From Helicobacter sp. 11-8110 (lineage in GTDB: Bacteria > Campylobacterota > Campylobacteria > Campylobacterales > Helicobacteraceae), in NCBI RefSeq assembly GCF_003288905.1, contig NZ_NHYL01000007.1, positions 1-63,701 of the forward strand: a stretch of DNA of 63,701 nucleotides. The letters are read 5' to 3'. Positions within the stretch are counted from its first letter, which is position 1. Each line of letters begins with the position of its first letter. A program made the position numbers and the translations under genes. The notes beneath the pieces are model-generated. The model worked only from the letters and a program-made list of their open reading frames with translations, made no database searches and was not told the DNA's origin. Shown here one piece after another: positions 7,584 through 15,583 of the stretch.

Positions 7584-7620
7584 TAAGTGGAATTCCAAAT
7601 TTATTTTGTAATTCCACTTA
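7584..7620. terminator. Hairpin with perfect 11-bp arms
   Basis: TAAGTGGAATT (7584-7594) and its exact complement (7610-7620) enclose an AT-rich loop. It lies just 3' of the possible relic at 7629-7786 on the minus strand and may be its terminator, or a further palindrome of the kind common in this block. Confidence 0.45.
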
Positions 7621-7628
7621 AAAATAAC

Positions 7629-7786
7629 TAATTGTCGTTATATCCAAATTCCGTGCGAGTTAATAAAACTTCTTTCCAAAAGCTTTCTCTATTTATTATT
7701 ATTTCATCATCTGCGCTAAATTTAACATGTATTCCCTTTTGGATTGATTGCAACTCATTATACAACAATACGAGTGAAATAATCAT
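7629..7786 (-). pseudogene. Possible frameshifted gene remnant
   Basis: One minus-strand frame starts MIISLVLLYNELQS and a second frame continues GIHVKFSADDEIIINRES and FWKEVLLTRTEFGYNDN to a TAG at 7629. The joined text looks protein-like, and a frameshift near 7745 would link them. No family is recognised. The rest of 7787-8160 shows no convincing gene on either strand. Confidence 0.25.
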
Positions 7787-8177
7787 TATAATTTTAAATA
7801 GACATTTTTTAACACTCCGCCCTACCAGTAAAATTTAGATATTTAATGATTATATTATATATTTATTAGTTTTAGATAAGCTAAATAGCTCGGAAACAAG
7901 GGAGATAAAAGAGTGTTTATTGAACAAATTCTCCATCTGTTTGAACTTTTTCTCCAAAAAGTATAAATCACTATTAATGGCTCAAAGTTAGGATAATAGG
8001 GGGATAGCAAGCGGATAGTAGCAGGATAATAAAGCTGTAAAATAGGTATTTTTTTATTTTTTGTGGATTCTTTGTTCAAATAAGTAATTGTGGTCTAATT
8101 ACATTATTTTTAAGAAAATATTTTTTTGGATGGAATGAGAAATATATGATTATAAATATTCCAAAGAAAGCATAAAA

Positions 8178-8264
8178 TAAAGATTCGGTTTTAAAAGGAA
8201 TTTTAATCCTGCGTGGCTTACCGAAAACCACTTATTTTAGTCCCTTTTTAAATTACTCTAGTGA
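8178..8264 (-). ncRNA. Type II-C tracrRNA-like RNA (C. jejuni type)
   Basis: Read on the minus strand: an anti-repeat (AATTTAAAAAGGGACTAAAA, 8235-8254) that pairs with all but one base of the solitary repeat at 8332-8367. Then comes AAT, a hairpin with GTGG/CCAC arms, a second hairpin GGATTAAAATTCC, and a TTTTAAAACCGAATCTTT tail. Order, spacing and the AAAACCG tail match the Campylobacter jejuni tracrRNA as I know it. A TATACT -10 box at 8271-8276 lies about 7 nt before the likely 5' end. No cas9, cas1 or cas2 is in the window, so this is probably a relic, or a guide for a Cas9 encoded elsewhere. Confidence 0.8.
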
Positions 8265-8270
8265 GATTCT

Positions 8271-8276
8271 AGTATA
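8271..8276 (-). promoter_or_regulatory. -10 box TATACT for the tracrRNA
   Basis: TATACT on the minus strand, about 7 nt before the predicted RNA start, after an AT-rich stretch. Campylobacterota sigma-70 promoters often lack a clear -35 box, as here. Confidence 0.5.
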
Positions 8277-8331
8277 TTTTTCATTTATTATTCTACTTAA
8301 ATCCCTGAATTTCTTGGTTTTTGGGGTATCT

Positions 8332-8367
8332 ATTTTACCATAAAGAAATTTAAGAAGGGACTAAAAC
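8332..8367 (-). CRISPR. Solitary type II-C CRISPR repeat
   Basis: A 36-nt sequence that, read on the minus strand, starts GTTTTAGTCCCTTCTTAAA and ends TTTCTTTATGGTAAAAT. This is the C. jejuni type II-C repeat with one change (C for T in the CCCTTTTT run). No second copy lies within spacer distance on either side, so the array has shrunk to one repeat. The tracrRNA gene lies about 70 nt further along the same strand. Confidence 0.85.
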
Positions 8368-8411
8368 TAATTTGGTTTGCTACATTTTGTAATATAGATA
8401 ATTAGTAATAG

Positions 8412-8448
8412 ATTTCAATCCCCTTTAATCGGGTCTTATATTGTTAAT
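8412..8448 (-). CRISPR. Orphan repeat of the large array, inverted, no spacers
   Basis: Matches the 37-nt repeat of the array at 159-1235 in 36 of 37 positions, on the opposite strand; the last base is T instead of C. It is preceded by the inverted leader at 8449-8563 and followed by 44 nt that lead straight into the type II-C repeat. A leader with a single repeat and no spacer would be a zero-spacer array. Confidence 0.9.
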
Positions 8449-8563
8449 AGCCAATAATAGCAATCTTTGCCATAGAGAAATAAAACAAGTATTATTAATT
8501 TACTTTACTAAAAGTCTTATAAATACTTACTTTTTCTTTCTTTATTATAAAAAGTTCGCAAAT
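8449..8563 (-). repeat. Inverted copy of the CRISPR leader
   Basis: Together with 8412-8448 it forms a 152-bp inverted duplicate of 44-195, colinear without gaps and with about seven mismatches including the last repeat base. It bounds the accessory block on the right, as the original does on the left. Confidence 0.9.
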
Positions 8564-8681
8564 TAGAAATTACTATTGCTAAACTGCCAAACTTCTTTGG
8601 AAAAATACTAATAACAATCTAATTTTATAGGCAAAATATATTAATCTATTAAATATAGACTATAAAGGCAAGGAAAACATA

Positions 8682-9329
8682 ATGAGAGAATTAGAGAGAG
8701 CATTAGATGCATACCCTTCTAGAATTATAGAACATGCTACACTCTCCTCAATACTTGAAAATTTGGCATACAGAAGAATCAATGATAAAATAGTTCAACT
8801 TAAAAACAAAAATATTTTAACTCCTCTTAAAAGTGGGCTTTATGTTTATAATCCACTCTATAGCAACGCTCTTCTTTCTAAAGAGATAATTGCAAATATA
8901 CTTTTAGGACATTCTTATGTATCACTAAATTTTGCTCTATGGTTTCATGGGCTCATACCTGAGAGTGTTTATGAAATCATTTCTATTAGCGCCAAACGAT
9001 CAAAATCTTTTGATACACCTTATGGGGTGTTTAGCTATATACAAATTAAAAAAGAGCTATTTGATATTGGCTTAGAAATCAAAACTTCCAAAAGCAGTAA
9101 CTTTATAATTGCAGGTAAAGAAAAAGCCTTATGTGATAAAGTTTATTTTACAAAAGATATAGATTTAAGAAGCCAAAAAGTCATGAGAGAATTTTTGGAA
9201 GATGATTTGCGAATCGATATAGATGAGTTTGAAAACTGCGATATAAAAATTTTTGAAGCGTATGCAAAAGTTAGCAAATCAAAAAAAATAGAAGTTCTTA
9301 CTAAAGTTATAAAAGGGCTATCAAGATGA
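8682..9329 (+). CDS. abiEi: AbiEi-type antitoxin (type IV toxin-antitoxin)
   Basis: Protein of 215 aa. The first 60 residues look like a winged helix (LERALDAYPSRIIEHATLSSILENLAYRRINDKIVQL), then comes a GLYVYNPLY turn and a longer domain with SYVSLNFALWFHGLIPE and FIIAGKEKALCDKVYF, typical of AbiEi antitoxins. AbiEi represses the operon and counters the AbiEii nucleotidyltransferase. It overlaps the next gene by ATGA at 9326. The start has AAGGCAAGG upstream. The antitoxin looks intact, but its partner gene is split by the insertion described at 9533-18566, so it is now without a full toxin. Confidence 0.85.
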   Translation: MRELERALDAYPSRIIEHATLSSILENLAYRRINDKIVQLKNKNILTPLKSGLYVYNPLYSNALLSKEIIANILLGHSYVSLNFALWFHGLIPESVYEIISISAKRSKSFDTPYGVFSYIQIKKELFDIGLEIKTSKSSNFIIAGKEKALCDKVYFTKDIDLRSQKVMREFLEDDLRIDIDEFENCDIKIFEAYAKVSKSKKIEVLTKVIKGLSR

Positions 9330-10054
9330 ATATAATAGAACAAATGCTAAAAAAATATAATCCCAAAAGCGAAACTGAACTAATCAATGCACTTAAAGAA
9401 ATATTTCAAGAAATAACACTTCTTGGTCTTTATCGAGGTGGTTTTTTTAATAAAGCTGCTTTTTATGGCGGAACGAGCTTGAGAATACTTTATGGGTTAG
9501 AGAGATTTTCAGAGGATTTAGACTTTTCACTCTTAGAAAAAAACAAAGAAATAATAGAAAAAAGGGCTAATATTGCAAGAGAACAAGCAATGGAGAACAT
9601 TAAAAATTACAAACCTAAAGGATTAATTCCGCTTACTCCAGCAACAAAAAATAGGGAATTTAGTCCTGATTTGACCTATACGCTCAAACAAGATATTAAA
9701 GATATTAAAGGAAATATCATATATCCACAGGGCTTCACTTTTAATCCTGCTAAATATGCTAGGATCTCTTATGGAATCGTTGTAATTAACGCAAACAACC
9801 CTAAAGAGATAGAATGGCTTGAAAAAAGTAGTTTTTTAAACACCATCGCATATAGGATCTTTCTAAGTGATGGTAATTATTATGAAATGATTAAAAAATA
9901 CAAGCAAGAATTTTTCTACCTTTTGCCCGAAATCACAGAACGCTTTGCTTTAAAGCACACACCAAGCATTATCCAACAGCAAGGAGATAAAATAATAGTT
10001 AATGAAATTTGCTTGGAATGTAGAAAAGACAGTGATGAGGAGGTTTATAGATGA
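9326..10054 (+). CDS. Chimera: AbiEii toxin N-terminus fused to TraW C-terminus
   Basis: Open frame of 242 aa with two sources. Residues 1 to about 74 are AbiEii: GGTSLR at 48-53 and SEDLDF at 62-67 are the nucleotidyltransferase motifs. After LEKNK the text changes to TraW of F-type conjugation systems: NREFSPDLTYTLKQDIKDI, a GNIIYPQGF turn, FNPAKYARISYG, NPKEIEWLEKS. The C-terminal half of AbiEii, with VKGRDWFDFEWY, is 9 kb away at 18567-19200. The fusion keeps one frame by chance of the shared 15-bp junction. It overlaps traU by ATGA, as intact traW would. Activity as toxin or transfer protein is unlikely. Confidence 0.85.
   Translation: MNIIEQMLKKYNPKSETELINALKEIFQEITLLGLYRGGFFNKAAFYGGTSLRILYGLERFSEDLDFSLLEKNKEIIEKRANIAREQAMENIKNYKPKGLIPLTPATKNREFSPDLTYTLKQDIKDIKGNIIYPQGFTFNPAKYARISYGIVVINANNPKEIEWLEKSSFLNTIAYRIFLSDGNYYEMIKKYKQEFFYLLPEITERFALKHTPSIIQQQGDKIIVNEICLECRKDSDEEVYR
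9533..9547 (+). repeat. Left copy of the 15-bp recombination junction
   Basis: TTAGAAAAAAACAAA, identical to 18552-18566 and in the same codon frame (Leu-Glu-Lys-Asn-Lys). AbiEii sequence lies left, TraW sequence right. Confidence 0.85.
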
Positions 10055-11049
10055 AAAAGGTTTTAAGTGGATTTATTTCTCTTGCCCTAAGCACACAGTT
10101 AGCATTTGCTGTTTGTTCAGTAAATCCAACACAAATTATTACAACACTAGGCTCAATGTGCTGGAATTGTATTTTTCCTATCAGCATTGCAGGTATTCCT
10201 GTTATTAATGGTCCAATGCCAGACTCTCCAACGGCAGTTAGAAGCCCTATTTGTATGTGTCCTGCACCACCACCATTATTCTACAGAATTGGATTTCCTA
10301 TTGGGTATTATGAGCCTAGCAGAAGCATAGATGTAAACAAAGATCCTTATTGCTTTGCAGGACTAGGATTAAATATGGGAATTTCATTACTGCAGCAAGG
10401 AACTAAGGGGGATGCAAATACTAAGGACAAAACACGCACTTGGTTTCAATCTCATTATTACATTTACTCTATTTTTGAGATGGTAGGAGTATTTACAGAC
10501 ACTATGTGTTTGCGTGGAGAACAAGGCATAGATATAGCTTATTTTACAGAAGTTGATCCTTTATGGAATGATGACTCTCTTAGCGCTTTAATTAATCCAG
10601 AAGCTTTATTGTTTGGAAACCCCATTACAAATCTTGCTTGTATTGCTGATAGTGTTGCTTCTGTCGCAAATTCTCCACTTGATACTTTATTTTGGTGCAA
10701 AGGAAGTTGGGGAAATGCTTATCCTTTAACAGGCTCTACAAATACTAAAAATTATGTGGAGGATTCAGCAAGCGTTGCCTCTTCAATGATTTACAAATTA
10801 CATAGGCAATTAATTTTATGGAACTCTGCTTCTTATACAGCACTTTGTGGAGAACACCCATTACCTATTTGGATTAAAACTGCTTATAGATTGCAATTTA
10901 TGTATCCTTTTCCACACCCTATGGCGATGGGTATAGGGCAAACAGGGGTTATTTGGACGCCATTAAAAAATCTCCCAGCAGGTGGGGATAATTTTAAGGC
11001 TCAAGATAAGTTAAGAGGATTTTCTCTTATCAATTTTAATAAAACTTGA
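10051..11049 (+). pseudogene. traU: TraU conjugation protein, 3' end replaced by IS sequence
   Basis: Frame of 332 codons. A signal peptide (MKKVLSGFISLALSTQLAFA) is followed by the Cys-rich TraU pattern: GSMCWNCIFPISIAGI, SPICMCPAPPP, GYYEPSRSIDVNKDPYCFAGLG. TraU is a periplasmic protein of F-type mating-pair formation, rich in disulfides. The text is TraU-like to WTPLKNLPAGGDNF. From 10998 the codons belong to the IS1595-family element, so the last roughly 15-20 residues, where TraU normally has Cys, are replaced by IS-derived KLRGFSLINFNKT. It starts inside the traW stop (ATGA). With traW and traF also displaced, it is a remnant. Confidence 0.85.
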
Positions 11050-11734
11050 TAGAGATTTTCCAAGTTAGTGAATCTAAATTCACACTCTTTTAAATGTAAA
11101 AGAAAATTCTCTCTTTTTATACCTTTAAACTTACTTAAGCGATGCTTGTAGTAGCCCCAAAAGTTTTCTATCCCATTGATGTGATTTTTGCCATTTGCGA
11201 ACTCATTTTGGTTATGTTTCACTCTATAATGAGCTTTAGCTCCGTAATCTACTAAGCCATCATATGCCTTCCAACAATCGCTATAAATGGTAGAATTACT
11301 AATATCGCTAAAGCCTTGTAATATCGGTAAAAGCTCTTTTGCGAAGCACCCATTAACTAGCTGCGTATGCACCTTGCCATCCCTTTTTAGCATGCCAAAC
11401 ACTATATGCTTACCAGCTGCTCCCCTGCCTCTTTTGCCGCGCACTCTTTTGGCTCCAAAGTAGCTTTCATCTATTTCAATTTCACCGCTTAGCTTGCCTT
11501 GGTTTTGACAAGATTGTAGCATTAAAAGTCTAATATTTTTAAGAATTTTATTAATTGTTATCCTAGAAATTTTACAAATTTCAGCTATTTTTACAGCTTC
11601 TAAATCAAGGCAAAAATACCATAAAATTTCACGAAATTTCTTTTCTGAAATTTGGGAACGATACATATACCTATTTTTCATCGGTATAATCATAGTTAAA
11701 AACCCCTTTAAAAGTTTTTAACTTATCTTGAGCC
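10998..11734 (-). mobile_element. IS1595-family insertion sequence
   Basis: About 737 bp bounded by inverted repeats GGCTCAAGATAAGTTA (10998-11013) and its complement (11719-11734), with one transposase gene. No target duplication is evident: the left flank is AATTTTAA and the right flank is a T-run. The left flank is traU and the right flank is the unrelated upstream region of a lipoprotein gene. The missing duplication and the lost traU end suggest an IS-mediated deletion next to the element. Confidence 0.85.
11001..11693 (-). CDS. IS1595-family transposase
   Basis: Protein of 230 aa with an N-terminal helix-turn-helix (AVKIAEICKISRITINKIL) and an ISXO2-like DDE domain. Signs are EIDESYFGAKRVRGKRGRG (first Asp), IYSDCWKAYDGL (second Asp), and HINGIENFWGYYKHRLSKF with the Asn/Glu end of the triad. 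It would cut and join the element's own ends. The frame is intact, so it may still be active. It reads opposite to the flanking genes, and its 3' end reaches the left inverted repeat. Confidence 0.92.
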   Translation of the reverse strand: MIIPMKNRYMYRSQISEKKFREILWYFCLDLEAVKIAEICKISRITINKILKNIRLLMLQSCQNQGKLSGEIEIDESYFGAKRVRGKRGRGAAGKHIVFGMLKRDGKVHTQLVNGCFAKELLPILQGFSDISNSTIYSDCWKAYDGLVDYGAKAHYRVKHNQNEFANGKNHINGIENFWGYYKHRLSKFKGIKRENFLLHLKECEFRFTNLENLYQVLLKLIRENPLNLS

Positions 11735-11792
11735 TTTTTTTGATATATTGCTGTTCCATTTTTAAATTAAATTTTTTGGGAGTATTTGGTTT

Positions 11793-13166
11793 ATGAGTTT
11801 TTTATATGAAAACAAAACATTAAAGTTGGCGGTATTGGGTGCTACTTGTCTATTGTTTAGCGCGTGTGCAAATCATAGCGCACAAAATCAGACTTTTGAA
11901 AGTGCCTTGTATCAAAGGATTTGCAATGATGGCTTTTTCTCGCAAAATTTAGATAAAGTCAAGAAAGGAAACGATGCAATTTATACAGGTATTAATGTTG
12001 GGCTAATCGCTAGAAATTGTGGTGAATTTGATCTTAGCAATCAGCTTTTTGACGCAGCAGAGGAGTCTTATAAACAAGATGTAGATTTGCAAAATGCAGG
12101 CAAAAAAGGAGCTAAGCTTGTTACAACAACATTGGTTAATGACACAATTGTGGATTATGAGGGAAGTTTGTATGAACGCATTATGCTTAATCTCTATAAG
12201 GGCTTAAACTTTATGGATTTGGGTGATTATGGCAATGCTAGAGTGGAGTTTAATCGCGCTTTAATGCGTCAAGATAAAGCAAAAGAATATTTTGCAAAAG
12301 AGATCGCTAAGAATCGTGAAGAGATTGAAAAGGCAAAAGAAGACCCAAATTACGATAAAAATATGAATGAGAATCTAAAAAGTGTAACAAAGGAATATGA
12401 TGCGCTATTTAAGGAGTTTGTAACAACAAAAGATTTTGTAAATCCTTATGCGACTTATCTTGCTTCTGTATTTTTCTTTATGGACAACGATTATCGTAAA
12501 GCAGCGGATTTATTTAGAGAAGTTGCTAAAATTAATCCTAAAAATAAAGAGATTCAAAAGGAATATGCAGTTTTTAAGGGGCGCGCAAATTCTGTTTCCA
12601 AAAAGGGCAAAAAATATATTTTTGTTGTCTATGAGAATGGTTTTGGTGTAATGAAAGATGATTTCACATTGACATTGCCATTTGTTGTAGATAAAAATAT
12701 TGTTACGACAAATGTGGCTTTGCAAACTTTAAAAAAGCGTGAAGCGTCTTTTCCTAATATTAAAGTCAATGGCATTCAAACAACAGAAGTGGTTGATTTA
12801 GATAATATTATTGCAACAGAGTTTAAAATTAATATGCCTGCAATGATTACTAAAGCCCTAGCACAGACAATTACCAAAACTACATTAAATGTCGTTGTGG
12901 CAAGCAATGATAAAACAGGTGGATTCCTATCGCTTGGTAGTTCTATACTAACAACATTGACAAATAATGCCGATGTGCGTTCGTGGCGTGGGTTGCCTAA
13001 AAACATCTCTGTGGCAATGGTTGAAAACAAGGGGAGTGTGAACATTAAAAATCCTCAAGGAGAAGAGATTTATACAAACACATTGGATAAGAATAAAAAT
13101 GTACTTATTATAGTGCGTTCATTTGCACCAAATTTGCCAAGCAATGTTAATTTAACACAAAAATAA
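11793..13166 (+). CDS. COG3014-type lipoprotein
   Basis: Protein of 457 aa with a lipoprotein signal ending in LFSAC (Cys about 25), then a helical, TPR-like region (GLNFMDLGDYGNARVEFNRAL, DNDYRKAADLFREVAKINP), and a beta-rich C-terminal domain (KYIFVVYENGFG, SFAPNLPSNVNL). It matches the conserved but uncharacterised COG3014 family. It heads a same-strand operon with a YcfL-like lipoprotein, LpoB, an exported protein and a CsgG-like protein, so a role in an envelope complex, perhaps activation of peptidoglycan synthesis, is inferred from context. Its promoter must lie in the 58 nt after the IS right end, or within the IS. Confidence 0.75.
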   Translation: MSFLYENKTLKLAVLGATCLLFSACANHSAQNQTFESALYQRICNDGFFSQNLDKVKKGNDAIYTGINVGLIARNCGEFDLSNQLFDAAEESYKQDVDLQNAGKKGAKLVTTTLVNDTIVDYEGSLYERIMLNLYKGLNFMDLGDYGNARVEFNRALMRQDKAKEYFAKEIAKNREEIEKAKEDPNYDKNMNENLKSVTKEYDALFKEFVTTKDFVNPYATYLASVFFFMDNDYRKAADLFREVAKINPKNKEIQKEYAVFKGRANSVSKKGKKYIFVVYENGFGVMKDDFTLTLPFVVDKNIVTTNVALQTLKKREASFPNIKVNGIQTTEVVDLDNIIATEFKINMPAMITKALAQTITKTTLNVVVASNDKTGGFLSLGSSILTTLTNNADVRSWRGLPKNISVAMVENKGSVNIKNPQGEEIYTNTLDKNKNVLIIVRSFAPNLPSNVNLTQK

Positions 13167-13175
13167 GGTTCAACA

Positions 13176-13541
13176 ATGAAACAATGGTTATTAATTTGTG
13201 CTGTAATTTTGTTGAGTGCGTGTTCGACAACATACCAAAAGGATTCTAACTTACCTAATATCACTTTGGATTCCTCTCTTTCTAAGGATATTATTCAAGA
13301 GAGACGCAAGCGTATCAATGATAATGGTTATTTGGAGTTTGAAATTATTTTTTATAGCGATTCTGCTAAGGATATTGTCTATAAAGTGGAATGGCTAGAT
13401 AAAGATGGCTTTGTGCTGCGTGATGTTTTAAGCGAAGATTATCAAGTGCTTAGGATTCCAGCTAGACAGAAGGTTGTTTTGCACAAACTTGCATCTGATG
13501 TGAGAGCGCAAGACTTTAGAATAGAAATTCGTAAAAATTAA
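13176..13541 (+). CDS. YcfL-like (DUF1425) lipoprotein
   Basis: Protein of 121 aa with a lipobox LLSAC (Cys about 16) and one domain with the pattern GYLEFEIIFYSDSAKDIVYKVEW, typical of DUF1425/YcfL. In E. coli ycfL lies next to lpoB as here. The domain has an immunoglobulin-like beta fold and probably binds a partner in the outer membrane or periplasm. It is 9 nt behind the COG3014 gene and 21 nt before lpoB, so all are co-transcribed. The precise role is unknown. Confidence 0.75.
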   Translation: MKQWLLICAVILLSACSTTYQKDSNLPNITLDSSLSKDIIQERRKRINDNGYLEFEIIFYSDSAKDIVYKVEWLDKDGFVLRDVLSEDYQVLRIPARQKVVLHKLASDVRAQDFRIEIRKN

Positions 13542-13562
13542 ATTTAAACAAAAGGATACAAA

Positions 13563-14195
13563 ATGACAAAAACAAAAATTTTAGGATTAGCTCTTGCAGG
13601 AGCTTTGGTAATGACAGGTTGTGCAACAGGAAGCGGTGGTGTTTATACAGATGGCAAAGCCACGCAGGTTAAAAAAGGGGATTCTCTTACGCTTGGGCTT
13701 GATAGAGAAGATTTTGAAAATGCGGCAGAAACAATGATTAATAGTATGCTTAGCGATCCTGCTTTTGCAAGCATTAAGCCCGGACAAAGAAAGGTGATTG
13801 CGATTGGTAGAGTAGTGAATGATACGCCACAAAGAATCGACACGGAAAAGCTAACTGCAAAAATTACCACAGCACTAAGAAAATCAGGAAAATTTGTCCT
13901 AACCTCTGCAGTTGCCGCAGGTGGTGCGCTAGATAGTATGAGCGAGGATGTGAGGGAATTAAGAGATAATGATGAGTTTAACCAAAAAACAATTGCTAAA
14001 AAAGGAACTTTAGTATCGCCAGATTTTTCACTAGCAGGTAAAATTAGACAGGATAATGTCAAGCTAAGCAATGGTAAAACACAGGTGGAATATTTCTTTC
14101 TCTTGCGATTAACAGACTTAACCTCTGGGCTTGTATATTGGGAAGATGAGCAGACGATTGATAAAGTAGGCTCTAGCAAATCTGTAACTTGGTAA
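13563..14195 (+). CDS. lpoB: LpoB-like penicillin-binding protein activator
   Basis: Protein of 210 aa. The lipobox is VMTGC at about 16-20. The mature part carries the LpoB signature: FENAAETMINSMLSDP, KVIAIGRVVNDTPQRIDTEKL, and VSPDFSLAGKIRQ, then a C-terminal SGLVYWEDEQTIDK. In E. coli, LpoB anchors in the outer membrane and reaches through the periplasm to stimulate PBP1B. The length and the lack of a long disordered linker fit the short LpoB forms outside enterics. It sits third in the lipoprotein operon. Confidence 0.85.
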   Translation: MTKTKILGLALAGALVMTGCATGSGGVYTDGKATQVKKGDSLTLGLDREDFENAAETMINSMLSDPAFASIKPGQRKVIAIGRVVNDTPQRIDTEKLTAKITTALRKSGKFVLTSAVAAGGALDSMSEDVRELRDNDEFNQKTIAKKGTLVSPDFSLAGKIRQDNVKLSNGKTQVEYFFLLRLTDLTSGLVYWEDEQTIDKVGSSKSVTW

Positions 14196-14206
14196 AAAGG
14201 AAGCAA

Positions 14207-15574
14207 ATGAGAAAGCTATTATTGATTGGTTCTTTAGCATTAGCAAGCTTACTATATGCTGAGGATATAACAAAAGAGAATACAGGCGAACAGCTTGAGA
14301 AAATCATAGAATCAGATGTGAAGCCTAATTTGGAAAAGCCTAAAAAGCAAAATATAGATGATTTGCTTGATAAAGCAAAAAGAGAGCTAAAAAAGAAAAA
14401 TAAAGAAGCCTATATTTATAGTGCGACTGCAACTGTTGATGCAAATCCAGACGATGCGCAATATTATGAATATTTGTCAATGGCTTATCGAGAGGCATTT
14501 TTGACTTTAAAGGCAGATATGATTTTGTCAAAAGCAGGAAAAATTGCAGTGGAGGAAGCACTTTCATACCACCGCAAGCAAATGCCAGATGATATGCTTA
14601 ATGATGAAATGCAAAAAAAGGTCAAAAAAGAGCTAGAGGAAAAGAGCGGAGATGCTGATGGGATATTTGCAATCGTAGGAAATATCGTCAATAGCGTTGT
14701 AACCAACGCAAAAGGCGATAAGAAGCCAGAAACAATAGAAGCAGAAGTAGAGGAAAATATCTTTAATAATGCATATACGAGCGGATTCACAAAAGAAGCC
14801 TTTGATGAAATTAAAGGTATGATTCCCTATGAAACCTTTATTGTTACAAATGAAGAAGGTGAGACTGAGATTGGTGTTTTAGCTTATACCACGCCAAAAT
14901 CACTTCAACTTGCACGCGATTTAGCGCAAGGACATAAATCAAAACCAATAGAGAATAAAGCGCAATGCAAAAGTGCAGATAGTATAGTAGAAGATTTTGA
15001 TGATGAATACTTGCTCACACATCTTGGTATAAAGTATTTTTACAATGAAAATTGTCGTCCAGCACTTCTTGCTTACGGAATGGATTCCTTTACAAAAGAG
15101 GAAGGGTTTAATTCTGATTACAGGCGCGAAGCAAGAACTCGCGCACAAGGCAATGCGGAGGCGACCATTGCGCAGTTTTTATCCTCCAATGTTAATGCGT
15201 TTATGAAAAACACCGAATTAAAACAGAAGACAAAAAATGCAATGCTAAAGGCTAGCAAGACTGACGGTAAGGTCAAAATGGGTGCGGCACAGAAAAAAAC
15301 TCGCACAAGCATAGTAAAAGAAATGTCTAAAGAGTTTAGCAGTACTGCTCAAGCTTCTTTGCGCGGTATGGAAGTAGCTAGAACTTGGAGTGTGGATAAG
15401 GGCGATTATGAAGTGGTTGGAGCGATTGTGTATTACTCTATGGATAGCATTGATGAGGCAAATAAGCGATTTGATGCAATGGAAAATATACCAACACAAC
15501 AAAGCGGCAAAAGTGGTGCGAAAGCAACCCCTGGCGTCAAACGCGCAACCAACTTAGAAGTCGATGATTTTTAA
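14207..15574 (+). CDS. Exported protein of unknown function in the LpoB operon
   Basis: Start chosen at ATG 14207 because AAAAAGGAAG precedes it and MRKLLLIGSLALASLLYAED is a clean signal peptide; a start six codons earlier would spoil it. The mature part of about 435 aa begins with a charged helical region (KPKKQNIDDLLDKAKREL), then an alpha-helical stretch with ATVDANPDDAQYYEYLSMAYREA (TPR-like), and later a Lys-rich part. No enzyme motif is seen. It is conserved next to LpoB and CsgG-like genes in related bacteria as far as I recall, so it probably works in the same envelope process. Confidence 0.65.
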   Translation: MRKLLLIGSLALASLLYAEDITKENTGEQLEKIIESDVKPNLEKPKKQNIDDLLDKAKRELKKKNKEAYIYSATATVDANPDDAQYYEYLSMAYREAFLTLKADMILSKAGKIAVEEALSYHRKQMPDDMLNDEMQKKVKKELEEKSGDADGIFAIVGNIVNSVVTNAKGDKKPETIEAEVEENIFNNAYTSGFTKEAFDEIKGMIPYETFIVTNEEGETEIGVLAYTTPKSLQLARDLAQGHKSKPIENKAQCKSADSIVEDFDDEYLLTHLGIKYFYNENCRPALLAYGMDSFTKEEGFNSDYRREARTRAQGNAEATIAQFLSSNVNAFMKNTELKQKTKNAMLKASKTDGKVKMGAAQKKTRTSIVKEMSKEFSSTAQASLRGMEVARTWSVDKGDYEVVGAIVYYSMDSIDEANKRFDAMENIPTQQSGKSGAKATPGVKRATNLEVDDF

Positions 15575-15583
15575 GGTGTGTTT

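Noticed and set aside
7855-8079. Open frame of 74 codons on the minus strand
   Set aside because: Composition looks random (many Tyr, Pro and Ile), no family, no binding site.
13643-14206. Long minus-strand open frame of 187 codons opposite lpoB
   Set aside because: It is the mirror of a real gene with lipobox and family motifs on the plus strand; its Ser/Leu/Pro-rich text is typical of antisense reading.
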